64,000 nt of DNA from Actinobacteria bacterium IMCC26207. Lineage in GTDB: Bacteria; Actinomycetota; Acidimicrobiia; Acidimicrobiales; Microtrichaceae. Below are positions 8,794-17,896 of the stretch, one piece after another; the stretch's first letter is position 1; the number at the start of each line of letters is the position of its first letter. Below the pieces are notes generated by a model that did no database searches, was not told the origin of the DNA, and worked only from the letters and a program-made list of their open reading frames with translations. Position numbers and translations under genes: made by a program. Where the stretch lies: contig LCZK01000010.1 in NCBI GenBank assembly GCA_001025035.1, positions 248,001-312,000 of the forward strand, written 5' to 3'.

Positions 8794-9686
8794 GGAGCCT
8801 GTTAGAAATCGATGATCTGACTGCGTCAGAACTACTGCAGGTTCTGGATCGTTCTGAGCAGGCAGACCTGTCAGCTGTACTTGCGGGCAAAGGGGCAATG
8901 CTGCTGTTCGAGAAGCCCTCTTCACGCACTCGCACTTCTATGGAAATGGCAGTGGTGCAACTCGGTGGCCACCCAGTTACCTTGCGCAGCGAAGAGATCG
9001 GCATCGACACACGCGAGTCGGCCGAGGATCTTGGACGGTTGTTCTCGGGGTACGGATCGATTATCGGTGCGCGGGTGTTTGAACACCACAAGCTTCAGCG
9101 ACTTGCGGCCACTGCCACAGTTCCAGTCATCAACCTGCTCTCTGATGAGGCCCACCCCGTGCAAGCCCTCGCGGATCTGCTCACTATTCGACAAGCGTTT
9201 GGAAGCTTCGAAAATCTGACCGTTGCCTATGTGGGCGATGCCAACAACGTTGCAAAGTCACTGGGTTTAGCCTGTGGACTCGTTGGTGTTGAGTTTCGGG
9301 TTTCCAACCCACCGGGCTATGGGTTCGACGCCGCCACTGTTGCGCAGTTCGATCAGGTGGGCGCCTCGCTCAGTCTGATTGAGGACCCACATCAGGCTGT
9401 GGCAGGCGCACAGGTTGTCTACACCGATGCTTGGTATTCAATGGGCCAAGAGAAGGAACAGCAGGTGCGCACCAAAGCCTTTGCTGCTTGGCAGGTCAAT
9501 GCTCAACTGATGTCCGAAGCTGCGAGTAACGCAGTGTTCCTGCATTGCTTGCCAGCGCATCGCAATGATGAGGTGACCGATGAAGTCCTTGACGGCAAAC
9601 AGAGTCGGGTGTGGCCACAGGCTTGGAATCGCATGCACACAGCTCGTGGCCTGATGCACTGGTTGCTCACCGATGGTGCCGCATGA
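8790..9686 (+). CDS. argF: Ornithine carbamoyltransferase
   Basis: ArgF makes citrulline from ornithine and carbamoyl phosphate. The 298-residue protein has the carbamoyl-phosphate site SSRTRTS (44-50, a variant of STRTR), HPVQALADLLTI, and the ornithine-site motif HCLPAHRNDEV (about 252). Length is at the short end of the family, as in other actinobacteria. It overlaps both neighbours by four bases. Confidence 0.97.
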   Translation: MRSLLEIDDLTASELLQVLDRSEQADLSAVLAGKGAMLLFEKPSSRTRTSMEMAVVQLGGHPVTLRSEEIGIDTRESAEDLGRLFSGYGSIIGARVFEHHKLQRLAATATVPVINLLSDEAHPVQALADLLTIRQAFGSFENLTVAYVGDANNVAKSLGLACGLVGVEFRVSNPPGYGFDAATVAQFDQVGASLSLIEDPHQAVAGAQVVYTDAWYSMGQEKEQQVRTKAFAAWQVNAQLMSEAASNAVFLHCLPAHRNDEVTDEVLDGKQSRVWPQAWNRMHTARGLMHWLLTDGAA

Positions 9687-10156
9687 GTACTCGAACAAAT
9701 AAGGCGCAACGCCAGCACCTCATTGCAGGCCTGCTCGAAAAAGATCGCGTCACCAATCAGGCTCACCTCGTTGAGCTACTCGGCACACTTGGAGTCGAGG
9801 TCAATGTCTCGACGGTCTCTCGCGACCTAGAAGAACTCGGTGCAATCAAGGTGCGCATTCCGGGCGGTGAAACTGCCTATGCCATCCCCGAGATGCCAAA
9901 GGCGCAGGTTGCCCCACAGGATCACCTTCGGAGGGTGCTGGGGGACTGGGTGGTAGAGGTTGAGCGTTCGGGGGATCTTGTTGTCCTGCGCACACCACCT
10001 GGCTCGGCTCATGTCGTGGGATCTGCAATCGACCGCGCCGGTGTCGAGGGTGTCATTGGCAGCCTGGCGGGAGATGACACGCTGCTGTTGATCTCACGTG
10101 AGGCCCAGGGCGCTTTCGTAGCTGACTTAATTCACGATCTCGCTGGGCTCACTTGA
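9683..10156 (+). CDS. argR: Arginine repressor
   Basis: ArgR is the hexameric arginine-dependent repressor of arginine genes. The 157-residue product has an N-terminal winged helix (about 8-75, with NVSTVSRDLEELGAIKVR as the recognition region) and a C-terminal oligomerisation and arginine-binding domain ending with VEGVIGSLAGDDTLLLISRE. I chose the ATG at 9683, which overlaps the argF stop as ATGA; an in-frame start at 9611 would add 24 residues that do not resemble the family. The ARG box before argC suggests it controls the operon that encodes it. Confidence 0.96.
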   Translation: MSTRTNKAQRQHLIAGLLEKDRVTNQAHLVELLGTLGVEVNVSTVSRDLEELGAIKVRIPGGETAYAIPEMPKAQVAPQDHLRRVLGDWVVEVERSGDLVVLRTPPGSAHVVGSAIDRAGVEGVIGSLAGDDTLLLISREAQGAFVADLIHDLAGLT

Positions 10157-10232
10157 TGAGTCAGAGCGCGAGTAGTTCTTTTAATAACCTCAGCGGGTTC
10201 AATCTGAGCCTGCACCGAAACGGAGAATTCTG

Positions 10233-11429
10233 ATGGCAAAGCGAGTCGTACTGGCCTATTCAGGTGGCCTTGATACTTCAGTTGCAGTGCGCTGGATGAT
10301 CGAGAACCTTGGTCTGGAAGTCATCTGCCTGTCGGCAGACGTCGGCCAAGAGGGAACCTTGGAAGGTAATCGTGAAAAGGCGCTCGGCGCAGGAGCGATT
10401 GCCTATGAACAACTCGACCTGCGTGCTGAGTTTGCTGACGAGTATCTAGCTCCCATCATCAAGGCGAATGCTCTTTACGAGAAGCAGTATCCGCTGGTCT
10501 CGGCACTGTCGCGGCCACTGATTGTCAAGCACCAAGTTGCGCTCGCTCGCAAATATGGTGCCGACGGAATTGCTCACGGATGCACCGGAAAAGGCAACGA
10601 CCAGGTTCGCTTTGAGGTGTCCTCTATGGCGCTTGCGCCAGACCTTGAACTCATTGCACCGGTGCGGAACTGGGGGTTTAGCCGCGAGGATTCAATTGAA
10701 TACGCGGCTCTGCACAACATCCCCGTTGGCGCCACAAAAGAGAAGCTCTATTCCATTGATGACAATTTGTGGGGCCGAGCGATTGAGTGCGGTGAGATGG
10801 AGGACCCTTGGGCTGAACCACCTGCTGGCGTTTGGCAGATGACTCAACTCACTGCAACTGAACCTCGTGAGATCACCATCTCGTTTGATCAGGGAGTCCC
10901 GGTTGCCCTTGATGGCTCGGCTTTGTCCTTGTTCGAATTGATCATCCAGTTGAATCACATCGTTGGCTCCTATGGCTTTGGTCGCCTCGATATGGTCGAG
11001 AACCGTCGAGTCGGAATCAAAAGCCGTGAGACTTATGAGGCTCCGGCGGCACTGGCACTGATGATGGCTCACGCAGATTTGGAAGCAATTACTTTGGAAC
11101 GGGACTTGCAGCGAGAGAAGATCCGTTTAGAGCACCGCTACGCAGAGATGGTTTACGACGGACTGTGGTTCTCGCCCTTGCGTTTGGCGCTTGATGCCTT
11201 TATTGAGTCCTCACAGGAGTTCGTCACTGGCGATGTTCGGCTGAGGTTAGAACCGAACCGTTGCGTAGTGGTCGGGCGTCGCGCACCCAAATCCCTCTAC
11301 GACTATGGCCTTGCCACCTATGACTCCGCTGATCGCTTCCGCCATGCAGACTCCGAGGGCTTTGTGCGCCTATGGGGTCTTGGCGTTCAGACCTGGTCAG
11401 CAGTGCAGGGCCCAGGGTCGCAAAGCTGA
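10233..11429 (+). CDS. argG: Argininosuccinate synthase
   Basis: ArgG condenses citrulline and aspartate using ATP. The 398-residue protein has the PP-loop AYSGGLDTSVAV (8-19), GCTGKGNDQVRFE and SIDDNLWGRAIECG. Length is standard. It follows argR after a 76-bp gap with no clear ARG box, so it may share the argC transcript or have its own promoter. The ATG is preceded by CGGAGAATTCTG with a usable GGAG. It ends in a one-base overlap with argH (TGATG). Confidence 0.97.
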   Translation: MAKRVVLAYSGGLDTSVAVRWMIENLGLEVICLSADVGQEGTLEGNREKALGAGAIAYEQLDLRAEFADEYLAPIIKANALYEKQYPLVSALSRPLIVKHQVALARKYGADGIAHGCTGKGNDQVRFEVSSMALAPDLELIAPVRNWGFSREDSIEYAALHNIPVGATKEKLYSIDDNLWGRAIECGEMEDPWAEPPAGVWQMTQLTATEPREITISFDQGVPVALDGSALSLFELIIQLNHIVGSYGFGRLDMVENRRVGIKSRETYEAPAALALMMAHADLEAITLERDLQREKIRLEHRYAEMVYDGLWFSPLRLALDAFIESSQEFVTGDVRLRLEPNRCVVVGRRAPKSLYDYGLATYDSADRFRHADSEGFVRLWGLGVQTWSAVQGPGSQS

Positions 11430-12841
11430 TGGCCGAGGAGCGCAAGCAACTCTGGCATGGTCGTTTCGACACTGGCCCGGCCGCTGAACTCGTGGCCTTC
11501 ACACAGAGTCTGAGCTACGACCAACGACTCATCTTTGATGACCTGCGTTGCTCAAAGGCACATGTGCGCGGCCTTCATCGTGGCGGCTTGCTGACCGAGG
11601 AGGAACTCGGTCAAGTGCTTGGCGCGCTCGATGCAGTAGAGATGGAGTTCCGTATGGGGCAACTTGCCTTTGTGGAATCCGACGAGGATATCCATACCGC
11701 TATTGAGAGGCGAGTCACCGAGATCGCCGGTTCAGCGGGAGCCAAGCTTCACACTGGTCGCTCGCGTAATGACCAAGTAGCGACGGCGTTTCGTAGTTAC
11801 GTCAAACGTGAACTCGCAGAAATTGCGTCACGCGCACTCGACTTGGTCGATGCCCTAGCCACACGGGCAGATCAGGCTGGCACCGGCAAAGATGCTGCGT
11901 ACCTACCGGGGTATACGCATCTGCAGCAGGCCCAGCCGGTGCTCCTTGCGCACCATCTGATGGCGCATGCATGGGCACTCTTGCGTGACGTTGATCGCAT
12001 TGCAGATGCCCGAGTTCGACTCGACGTCTCCCCGCTAGGTGCCGGAGCACTCGCAGGCAGTTCACTGCCGCTCGACCCTGATGGCACTGCTCAAGACATT
12101 GGTTTTGCGCGCAGGTTTGAAAACTCGATGGATGCCACATCCGATCGAGACTTTGTTGCCGAGTCGCTCTTTGTGCTGACACTTTTGGGCGTGCATCTGT
12201 CGCGAATGGGCGAAGAGATCGTGCTGTGGACCACCGAGGAATTTGGCTTTGCTCGCCTTGATGATTCCTTTGCAACAGGGTCATCGATGTTGCCGCAGAA
12301 AAAGAACCCGGACATTGCAGAACTCGCTCGGGGGAAAGCTGGTCGCCTGATCGGAGACCTGACGGGGTTCTTGGCCACGCTCAAGTCATTGCCGCTGTCG
12401 TATAACCGTGACCTTCAAGAAGACAAAGAGCCGCTCTTTGATGCCCTCGACACGGTGCGTTTGGGTCTGGGTGCAATGACTGGCATGTACGCAACGCTTC
12501 AGTTCGATCTCGAGCGGATGGCTGAATCAGCAGATTCCCCATATGCCGCCGCAACCGACTTGGCCGAGTTATTGGTTCGCAACGGTCTGCCCTTTCGGGA
12601 CGCTCATGCAGTGGTGGGTGCGCTCGTGCGCACCTCAGTTGATGACAAGGTCGACCTGAGCGAATTGGTGCAGGCCGAGCCTCTTCTTGGCGATGCCGGT
12701 GTGGCCTTGTTGCAGCCCGGTGTCTCGGTTCAGCAGCGCAGCACCCCAGGCGGTGCCGGCCCCGGCCCCGTTGCAGGTCAGCGTGAACAACTCCGGGAGC
12801 GCGTCGCTGCGGAGCGCTCCCGCTGGTCTCTTGGTGAATAG
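11429..12841 (+). CDS. argH: Argininosuccinate lyase
   Basis: ArgH splits argininosuccinate into arginine and fumarate, the last step of the pathway. The fumarase-superfamily signature GSSMLPQKKNPD lies at about residues 284-295, and HTGRSRNDQVATAFRSY is near residue 110. I chose ATG 11429, overlapping the argG stop, giving 470 residues; an upstream in-frame start at 11372 would lie in argG. The C-terminal 40 residues (GVSVQQRSTPGGAGPGPVAG) are typical in place and composition for actinobacterial ArgH. Confidence 0.96.
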   Translation: MAEERKQLWHGRFDTGPAAELVAFTQSLSYDQRLIFDDLRCSKAHVRGLHRGGLLTEEELGQVLGALDAVEMEFRMGQLAFVESDEDIHTAIERRVTEIAGSAGAKLHTGRSRNDQVATAFRSYVKRELAEIASRALDLVDALATRADQAGTGKDAAYLPGYTHLQQAQPVLLAHHLMAHAWALLRDVDRIADARVRLDVSPLGAGALAGSSLPLDPDGTAQDIGFARRFENSMDATSDRDFVAESLFVLTLLGVHLSRMGEEIVLWTTEEFGFARLDDSFATGSSMLPQKKNPDIAELARGKAGRLIGDLTGFLATLKSLPLSYNRDLQEDKEPLFDALDTVRLGLGAMTGMYATLQFDLERMAESADSPYAAATDLAELLVRNGLPFRDAHAVVGALVRTSVDDKVDLSELVQAEPLLGDAGVALLQPGVSVQQRSTPGGAGPGPVAGQREQLRERVAAERSRWSLGE

Positions 12842-13454
12842 CCAAACTCCGCTAACTCAGGGACATCCAGATATTGCGTCATCGCAGGATCCTGCACAGT
12901 CTCGGCTTCGTATCGAAGAGGCGATCTGGAACGACTCCGAACGCGATACTGAGCGAGAGCGGATTCTTCGCCTGCTCACTGAACACGGTGTGGCCCTAGC
13001 TGATCGAACAACCATGCCGGGTCATCTGACGGGATCAGCACTTGTTGTCAACAACGCTGGAACGCATGTGTTGTTGCTCTTTCATGCCAAGTTGCAGCGC
13101 TGGCTGCAGCCGGGTGGCCATGCCGATGGAGACCATGAGTTGGCAGCCGTTGCCCTGCGTGAGGCAACTGAAGAGACTGGAATTGAGGGACTGGCAGTGT
13201 TGCTGCCAGCAATGGACCTAGACATCCATCGGATTCCGGCACGAGGAGATATGGACTCGCATCTTCACCTTGACTTGCGGTTTGTGGTGCTCGCCCCGGA
13301 AGACGCAATCGCGAATAAGAATCATGAATCGGAAGCGTTGCGCTGGGTAACCCCACAAGAACTAGCCGAACTGACTGATGAACCGGGCCTCGTCCGATTA
13401 TGTACTGCCGGACTAGAAGCGCTCGAGCTGTACCGCGGCGGTGGGCAGGCGTAA
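12834..13454 (+). CDS. Nudix hydrolase
   Basis: The product has a Nudix box, GGHADGDHELAAVALREATEETGI, with the REATEETG metal-binding core that hydrolyses a nucleoside diphosphate linked to another group; substrate unknown. The first glutamate position of the consensus is a histidine, a variation seen in some actinobacterial Nudix groups. I chose GTG 12834, which overlaps the argH end by eight bases and gives 206 residues. Starts further upstream would lie deep in argH and add low-complexity sequence. The role next to argH is unclear. Confidence 0.85.
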   Translation: MNSQTPLTQGHPDIASSQDPAQSRLRIEEAIWNDSERDTERERILRLLTEHGVALADRTTMPGHLTGSALVVNNAGTHVLLLFHAKLQRWLQPGGHADGDHELAAVALREATEETGIEGLAVLLPAMDLDIHRIPARGDMDSHLHLDLRFVVLAPEDAIANKNHESEALRWVTPQELAELTDEPGLVRLCTAGLEALELYRGGGQA

Positions 13455-13487
13455 ACAGGCTCGGCTTTTGGTGAGGGGGAGCAGGAC

Positions 13488-14069
13488 TCAGCTCAGGTCA
13501 GCTGGAGTGGTGCAGGAGTCCATTCGGTTTACCTGAGCAAAGCCGTTGATCGCCCGAGTGATTCCCTTTGTGCTGCTGCCCTTGGTCGACTCCAAGAAGC
13601 GAGCCTCGGGGTCTTTACGCAGGTTCTGAACGTATTCCTCACGGTTACCGATGTAGGTATCCCAATCATCGAGCCACTCGGTTACTCCCTTGGCTACCTC
13701 GCTGGGTTCGCTCGGAGCGATTGGGCGCAGGTCTTGAATCATCTGACGAAGGATGGTGTTTGAGGTCTCTACATTGCCTGCTCGCTCCGCTGGAGTGGAG
13801 GCCAGATTGGCAAGAGGGAGTTTCTCAATCTCGGCTACAGATGCCGCGCAAATCTTCTCGGCTTGAGTGGGAAAGGTGGGATCGGCCAGTTCGTCAATCA
13901 TCAGACCCGGGTCGTAGAAAAATATCAAGTAGACCCAGCCACCCATCAGAGCGAGGATGGCAAACAGCGTTATGAAATAGGTGAGCCGCCGGCGCTGAGG
14001 GGGCGCTTGTTGGTCATCGGGTTCAGCGCCGACTGGCGGCGTGTTGCTTGAAGTGTTGGGGGGTTCCAT
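13488..14069 (-). CDS. Hypothetical membrane-anchored protein
   Basis: I do not recognise this 193-residue protein. It has a short Pro/Gln/Asp-rich cytoplasmic start, basic residues (RRRL, 27-30), one transmembrane helix (about 31-50, YFITLFAILALMGGWVYLIFF) and an exported domain of about 140 residues rich in helix-forming residues, with two cysteines that could pair. It lies 50 bp downstream of the penicillin-binding protein gene on the same strand and may be co-transcribed with it, suggesting an envelope role. The Nudix gene converges on it 33 bp away. Confidence 0.75.
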   Translation of the reverse strand: MEPPNTSSNTPPVGAEPDDQQAPPQRRRLTYFITLFAILALMGGWVYLIFFYDPGLMIDELADPTFPTQAEKICAASVAEIEKLPLANLASTPAERAGNVETSNTILRQMIQDLRPIAPSEPSEVAKGVTEWLDDWDTYIGNREEYVQNLRKDPEARFLESTKGSSTKGITRAINGFAQVNRMDSCTTPADLS

Positions 14070-14119
14070 GTGGCAGGTATCTTGTCACTGCGTCTTGGAC
14101 AGGGTGGTATCGCGGCCGC

Positions 14120-16384
14120 TTAATCTCTTGGGCTGACTCGAGTCGTGCTGGGCGAAGAGGGCTTTCCCTCACCCGCCACAGTGGTGGTTGAGGCTGCGGG
14201 AATCGTTGTTGTTGTTGTCGTCGTGGTTGTAGGCGGTGCGATTGATTCAATCCAGACTGAGGAGCCCGCACGCAGCTTGGACCCTGGTCGCGGACTTTGA
14301 GCGGTGACTGAACCTGCAGCCTCAGTGGCCGAAAAGACCGTCACGCTCTCGGAGCTCAGCCCAAGTTTCTCGAGTGCGCTCTTAGCAGCCGACAAAGCCA
14401 TTCCCTCTAGGTCTGGCACCTCTACAAATGAATTCGCAGGTACAGGCGCCAGAACTGATGCGTTGGGAGCGGCAACGGTGGTGGTCGTGACCTCTGGGGG
14501 TACTGGTGCAATCAGAGGAAGTTCCGGCGTATCAGCCAGCGCACCCTTCATGAAACTGGCCCAGATACGGGCCGGATAGGTTCCGCCAAAGACCGTGATA
14601 CGAGTGTTTGGGCTTGTCATCGATACCAAGGAGCGTTGCCCCGACTTGTTGGCCCGTGGTTCGGCAAACCCCACCCAAACTGCCGTCGCGAGTTGCGGCA
14701 CGTACCCGCAAAACCAAGCGTCGGTGTTGTTCTGTGCAGATCCGGTTTTGCCTGCTGCTTCTCTGCCGATATTTGCCGAGGTTCCAGTGCCGCCAGTAAT
14801 CACGCCCCGCAACGCGGTTGAGACTTGGGCGGCAACCGCTGGCTCAATCGCCTTGGATTGTGAATGAGCATGCTGATAGATAACCGAACCGTCAGGGCCG
14901 GTGATCTTTGTAACCACCGTTGGCGGTACGCGTACCCCGGCGTTTGCAAAGGTGGCGTAGACATCGGCCATATCTTCAACAGTGGTGTTGTTCGGCCCGA
15001 GCACCATTGCCGGCGTGGCAACAAGCTTGGTAGACACAATGCCAAGCTTCTTGGCCATCTCGTTGGTCTTCTCGGGCCCGACTGCTGGGTCCTGAATGAC
15101 ATTTGCAAAGCAGGTGTTTGAGGACACAACGGCGCAGTCACGCATCGTGCCTGATCCCAACCCGGCTCCGCCCTTTACGCTCCAGACACCACCGGGGATG
15201 TTGAATCGGGCGTTACTTGGTGATGCGAATTGCTTGCTCGGCGATACTCCGGCATCGAGCGCAGTTGCCATCACGATGGGCTTAAAAGTGGACCCTGTCT
15301 GACGTCCTGAACCCATTGCCAGATTGGACTGCCGGTAGGAGTGTGTTCCGAAGTAGTTGTACCCACCCACCATGGCTCTGACAAAGCCTGTGCCTGGCTC
15401 AATCGAGACCAATGCCGCATCGGGAATCTTTGGGTCTACGCCCTGACCGGGCAGTACCTCGGCGATCGAGGTTTCTGCTTGGTTCTGCAAGTTGAGGTCA
15501 ATCGTGGTGGTAATGCTGAGTCCGCCTCGGAGCAGAGCCTCTCGCCGCGCTCCGGGGGTCTTACCGAGAGCGTCAGAGTCGTTGAGTAACCAGTCCTTGA
15601 CTGCATCCACAAAGTGCGGGGCGGCGTACGCAGCCTGCTCAGTCTGAGCTTGCAGTTCCACTAACTCAACTGGAGTAGCGACTGCAGCTTCATATTGGGT
15701 AGCCGTGATGTACTGCTGATCTCGCATGCGCTTCAGCACCAGGTTCCGCCGCTTGAGTGCGCTGTCTGGGTCTGTACGAGGATTGTTCCGCGATGGTGCT
15801 TGGATGATCCCGGCGAGCATTGCTGCTTGATCAACCCGAAGCTGCTCCACGGGTATGCCGAAGTAACTCTGAGATGCGGCCTGCACCCCGTACGCTCCGT
15901 TGCCTAAATAAATCGTGTTCAGATACAACTCGAGAATCAGTTCTTTGGAATAGTTGCGCTCGAGCGCCAACGCCAAGCTCGCTTCTTCTAGCTTGCGACC
16001 CAAGGTCTGCTCTGGAGTCAGGATGGCTAGCTTGACGTACTGCTGAGTGATGGTCGATCCACCCTGAGACACTTCTCCCGAGGCTGCGTTTGAACTGGCT
16101 GCTCTGGCCACGGCTCGTGGGTCAACACCTTTGTGTTCCCAGAATCTTGCGTCCTCAATGGCAACAACCGCATCTTGCAAAACGCTAGGGATGCGCTCGA
16201 GGGGAACCGAGGAGCGGTTCTCTTCTCGAAGCGTGGTGATGAGCGTTCCGTGCATATCGTAAATAGCAGAAGGCTCGGCATTCACTGGCAACAACACGGG
16301 CGCTGCTGAACGTGCCGATGAGCATGCAGAGGCAGTGACGGCAATGACCGTCAGCATCAGAATAAATGGCCGTGAGAAACGCAC
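14120..16384 (-). CDS. Class A penicillin-binding protein with PASTA domain
   Basis: This 754-residue enzyme polymerises and cross-links peptidoglycan. Order: N-terminal hydrophobic segment (7-20) ending in ASAC with Cys21; GT51 transglycosylase (about 55-230) with EDARFWEHKG (77-86) and GGSTITQQ (108-115); transpeptidase with GSTFKPI (active serine), SSN, and KTGSAQ; one PASTA domain (about 660-725); and a Thr-rich tail (TTTTTTTTIPA). The GTG at 16384 is the only good start. The cysteine straight after the hydrophobic segment is unusual for a class A PBP and might be lipidated, but the -3 residue is Ala rather than Leu, so a plain signal-anchor is equally likely. It resembles mycobacterial PonA-type proteins in layout. 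Confidence 0.92.
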   Translation of the reverse strand: MRFSRPFILMLTVIAVTASACSSARSAAPVLLPVNAEPSAIYDMHGTLITTLREENRSSVPLERIPSVLQDAVVAIEDARFWEHKGVDPRAVARAASSNAASGEVSQGGSTITQQYVKLAILTPEQTLGRKLEEASLALALERNYSKELILELYLNTIYLGNGAYGVQAASQSYFGIPVEQLRVDQAAMLAGIIQAPSRNNPRTDPDSALKRRNLVLKRMRDQQYITATQYEAAVATPVELVELQAQTEQAAYAAPHFVDAVKDWLLNDSDALGKTPGARREALLRGGLSITTTIDLNLQNQAETSIAEVLPGQGVDPKIPDAALVSIEPGTGFVRAMVGGYNYFGTHSYRQSNLAMGSGRQTGSTFKPIVMATALDAGVSPSKQFASPSNARFNIPGGVWSVKGGAGLGSGTMRDCAVVSSNTCFANVIQDPAVGPEKTNEMAKKLGIVSTKLVATPAMVLGPNNTTVEDMADVYATFANAGVRVPPTVVTKITGPDGSVIYQHAHSQSKAIEPAVAAQVSTALRGVITGGTGTSANIGREAAGKTGSAQNNTDAWFCGYVPQLATAVWVGFAEPRANKSGQRSLVSMTSPNTRITVFGGTYPARIWASFMKGALADTPELPLIAPVPPEVTTTTVAAPNASVLAPVPANSFVEVPDLEGMALSAAKSALEKLGLSSESVTVFSATEAAGSVTAQSPRPGSKLRAGSSVWIESIAPPTTTTTTTTTIPAASTTTVAGEGKPSSPSTTRVSPRD

Positions 16385-16606
16385 CCCACCATTGTTGTTG
16401 CAGTTGCCTCTGAAGCGGTGGCATTGGCCCCTGATTGCCAGAGGGAATCCTCAGAATGGGGGAGTCCCTGATTTGGCGGGGAGCCGAGTACGATTCGGCC
16501 CTGTTGTGGTGCCGCTGCCGGTCAACTCAGGTCGGTGATCTGCGTTCGGTGAAGTTGCCACAGTCTCTGCCATTGTCCTGGTCGTGATCGTTGGAGGTTG
16601 CTAGCT

Positions 16607-17896
16607 ATGCCTACGGGAGCAGAACTGCTCGAGGAACTCCAGCTTCGGGGTTTGCTCCAGGATTCCACTGATGCTGATGCGCTTGCGAAGCGACTCGATG
16701 AGGGCCCGGTGGGTCTCTACTGCGGGTTTGACCCAACGGCTGACTCGCTCCACATTGGAAACCTGCAATCCATCATGCTGCTTCGGCGCTTTCAGCTTGC
16801 GGGGCACCGCCCGATAGCTCTAGTCGGGGGAGCCACCGGAATGATCGGAGATCCATCTGGTCGAAGCGATGAGCGACAGTTCCTTGATACTGCGGTGCTC
16901 GATGCAAACAGGGCCGCAATCGGTGCGCAACTCACCCAATTGTTGGACTTTACGCCCGGTGATTTCTGCGCCCGTCTCGTGGACAATCGAGATTGGACCG
17001 AGCGCCTCTCGGTGCTCGACTTCCTGCGAGATGTGGGCAAATACGCAACGATCAACACGATGTTGGCCAAAGAGTCCGTCAAGACCCGGTTGCAGCGGGA
17101 GTCAGGCATCTCGTTCACAGAGTTCTCGTACATGCTGCTACAGGCAAATGACTTCTTAGAACTGCATTCCCATCATGACTGTGACCTTCAGGTGGCAGGC
17201 TCAGACCAGTGGGGCAATATCACCGCTGGGGTCGACCTAGTCCGCCGTAGGACTGGTGATTCGGTTCACGGCCTAACAGCGCCGCTTATTGTCCGTGCGG
17301 ACGGAACCAAATTCGGCAAGAGCGAGGGTGAGAACCTTTGGCTGTCCGCAGAACGGACGAGTCCATTCCGGCTGTATCAGTACTTGCTTAACCTGCCCGA
17401 TGACGACGTCGAGCAGCTGCTACTTCGCCTGACCTTGTTGCCGGTGAACGAGTGCCAACAGATCGCTGCAGAGCATGCATCTGCACCAGGGGAGCGGCAG
17501 GGGCAGCGACGCTTGGCTCGTGAACTCTGCAGTTTGTTGCATGGTCCCTCTGTTATCGGCCCGATTGAGTCTGCTTCGGCTGTGCTCTTTGGCGCACCAA
17601 TAGCGCAGGCTTCGGAGGATGCTCTGTTGCTCCTGAGTGATGAGCTTCCCTCAACTCAGCTACCAGCAAGTGACCTGCTCGGTGCTGACCCGCTGGATCT
17701 GTTGGTCAGCGTTGGCCTTGCAAAGTCCAAGGGTGAAATACGCCGAAACCCTGCCGGCTACTACGTGAATCAGGTCTCCTTGCAGGCTCGAAGCGAAGGC
17801 GATCTTGACGCGATGCAGGGTTCGGACGTACTTCACGCTAAGTTCACCTTGTTGCAGAGAGGAAAGAACGCATACCACTTGTTGGTTGCGGACTGA
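16607..17896 (+). CDS. tyrS: Tyrosine--tRNA ligase
   Basis: This class I synthetase charges tRNA-Tyr. The 429-residue protein has PTADSLHIGNL (HIGH motif, about 47-50), the tyrosine-binding YMLLQANDF and QVAGSDQWGNI, KFGKSEGENLW (KMSKS equivalent), and a C-terminal S4-like RNA-binding domain (LAKSKGEIRR). ATG 16607 is chosen because GGAGG (16593-16597) is nine bases upstream; an in-frame TTG at 16598 would sit on top of that ribosome site. I see no T-box structure in the 222 bp upstream. The rRNA operon follows. Confidence 0.96.
   Translation: MPTGAELLEELQLRGLLQDSTDADALAKRLDEGPVGLYCGFDPTADSLHIGNLQSIMLLRRFQLAGHRPIALVGGATGMIGDPSGRSDERQFLDTAVLDANRAAIGAQLTQLLDFTPGDFCARLVDNRDWTERLSVLDFLRDVGKYATINTMLAKESVKTRLQRESGISFTEFSYMLLQANDFLELHSHHDCDLQVAGSDQWGNITAGVDLVRRRTGDSVHGLTAPLIVRADGTKFGKSEGENLWLSAERTSPFRLYQYLLNLPDDDVEQLLLRLTLLPVNECQQIAAEHASAPGERQGQRRLARELCSLLHGPSVIGPIESASAVLFGAPIAQASEDALLLLSDELPSTQLPASDLLGADPLDLLVSVGLAKSKGEIRRNPAGYYVNQVSLQARSEGDLDAMQGSDVLHAKFTLLQRGKNAYHLLVAD

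Noticed and set aside
10157..10232. Second ARG box before argG
   Set aside because: The gap lacks the TGCAT-N4-ATGCA pattern seen before argC.
16385..16606. T-box leader before tyrS
   Set aside because: No T-box sequence or terminator/antiterminator pair could be seen; only a strong ribosome site precedes the start.
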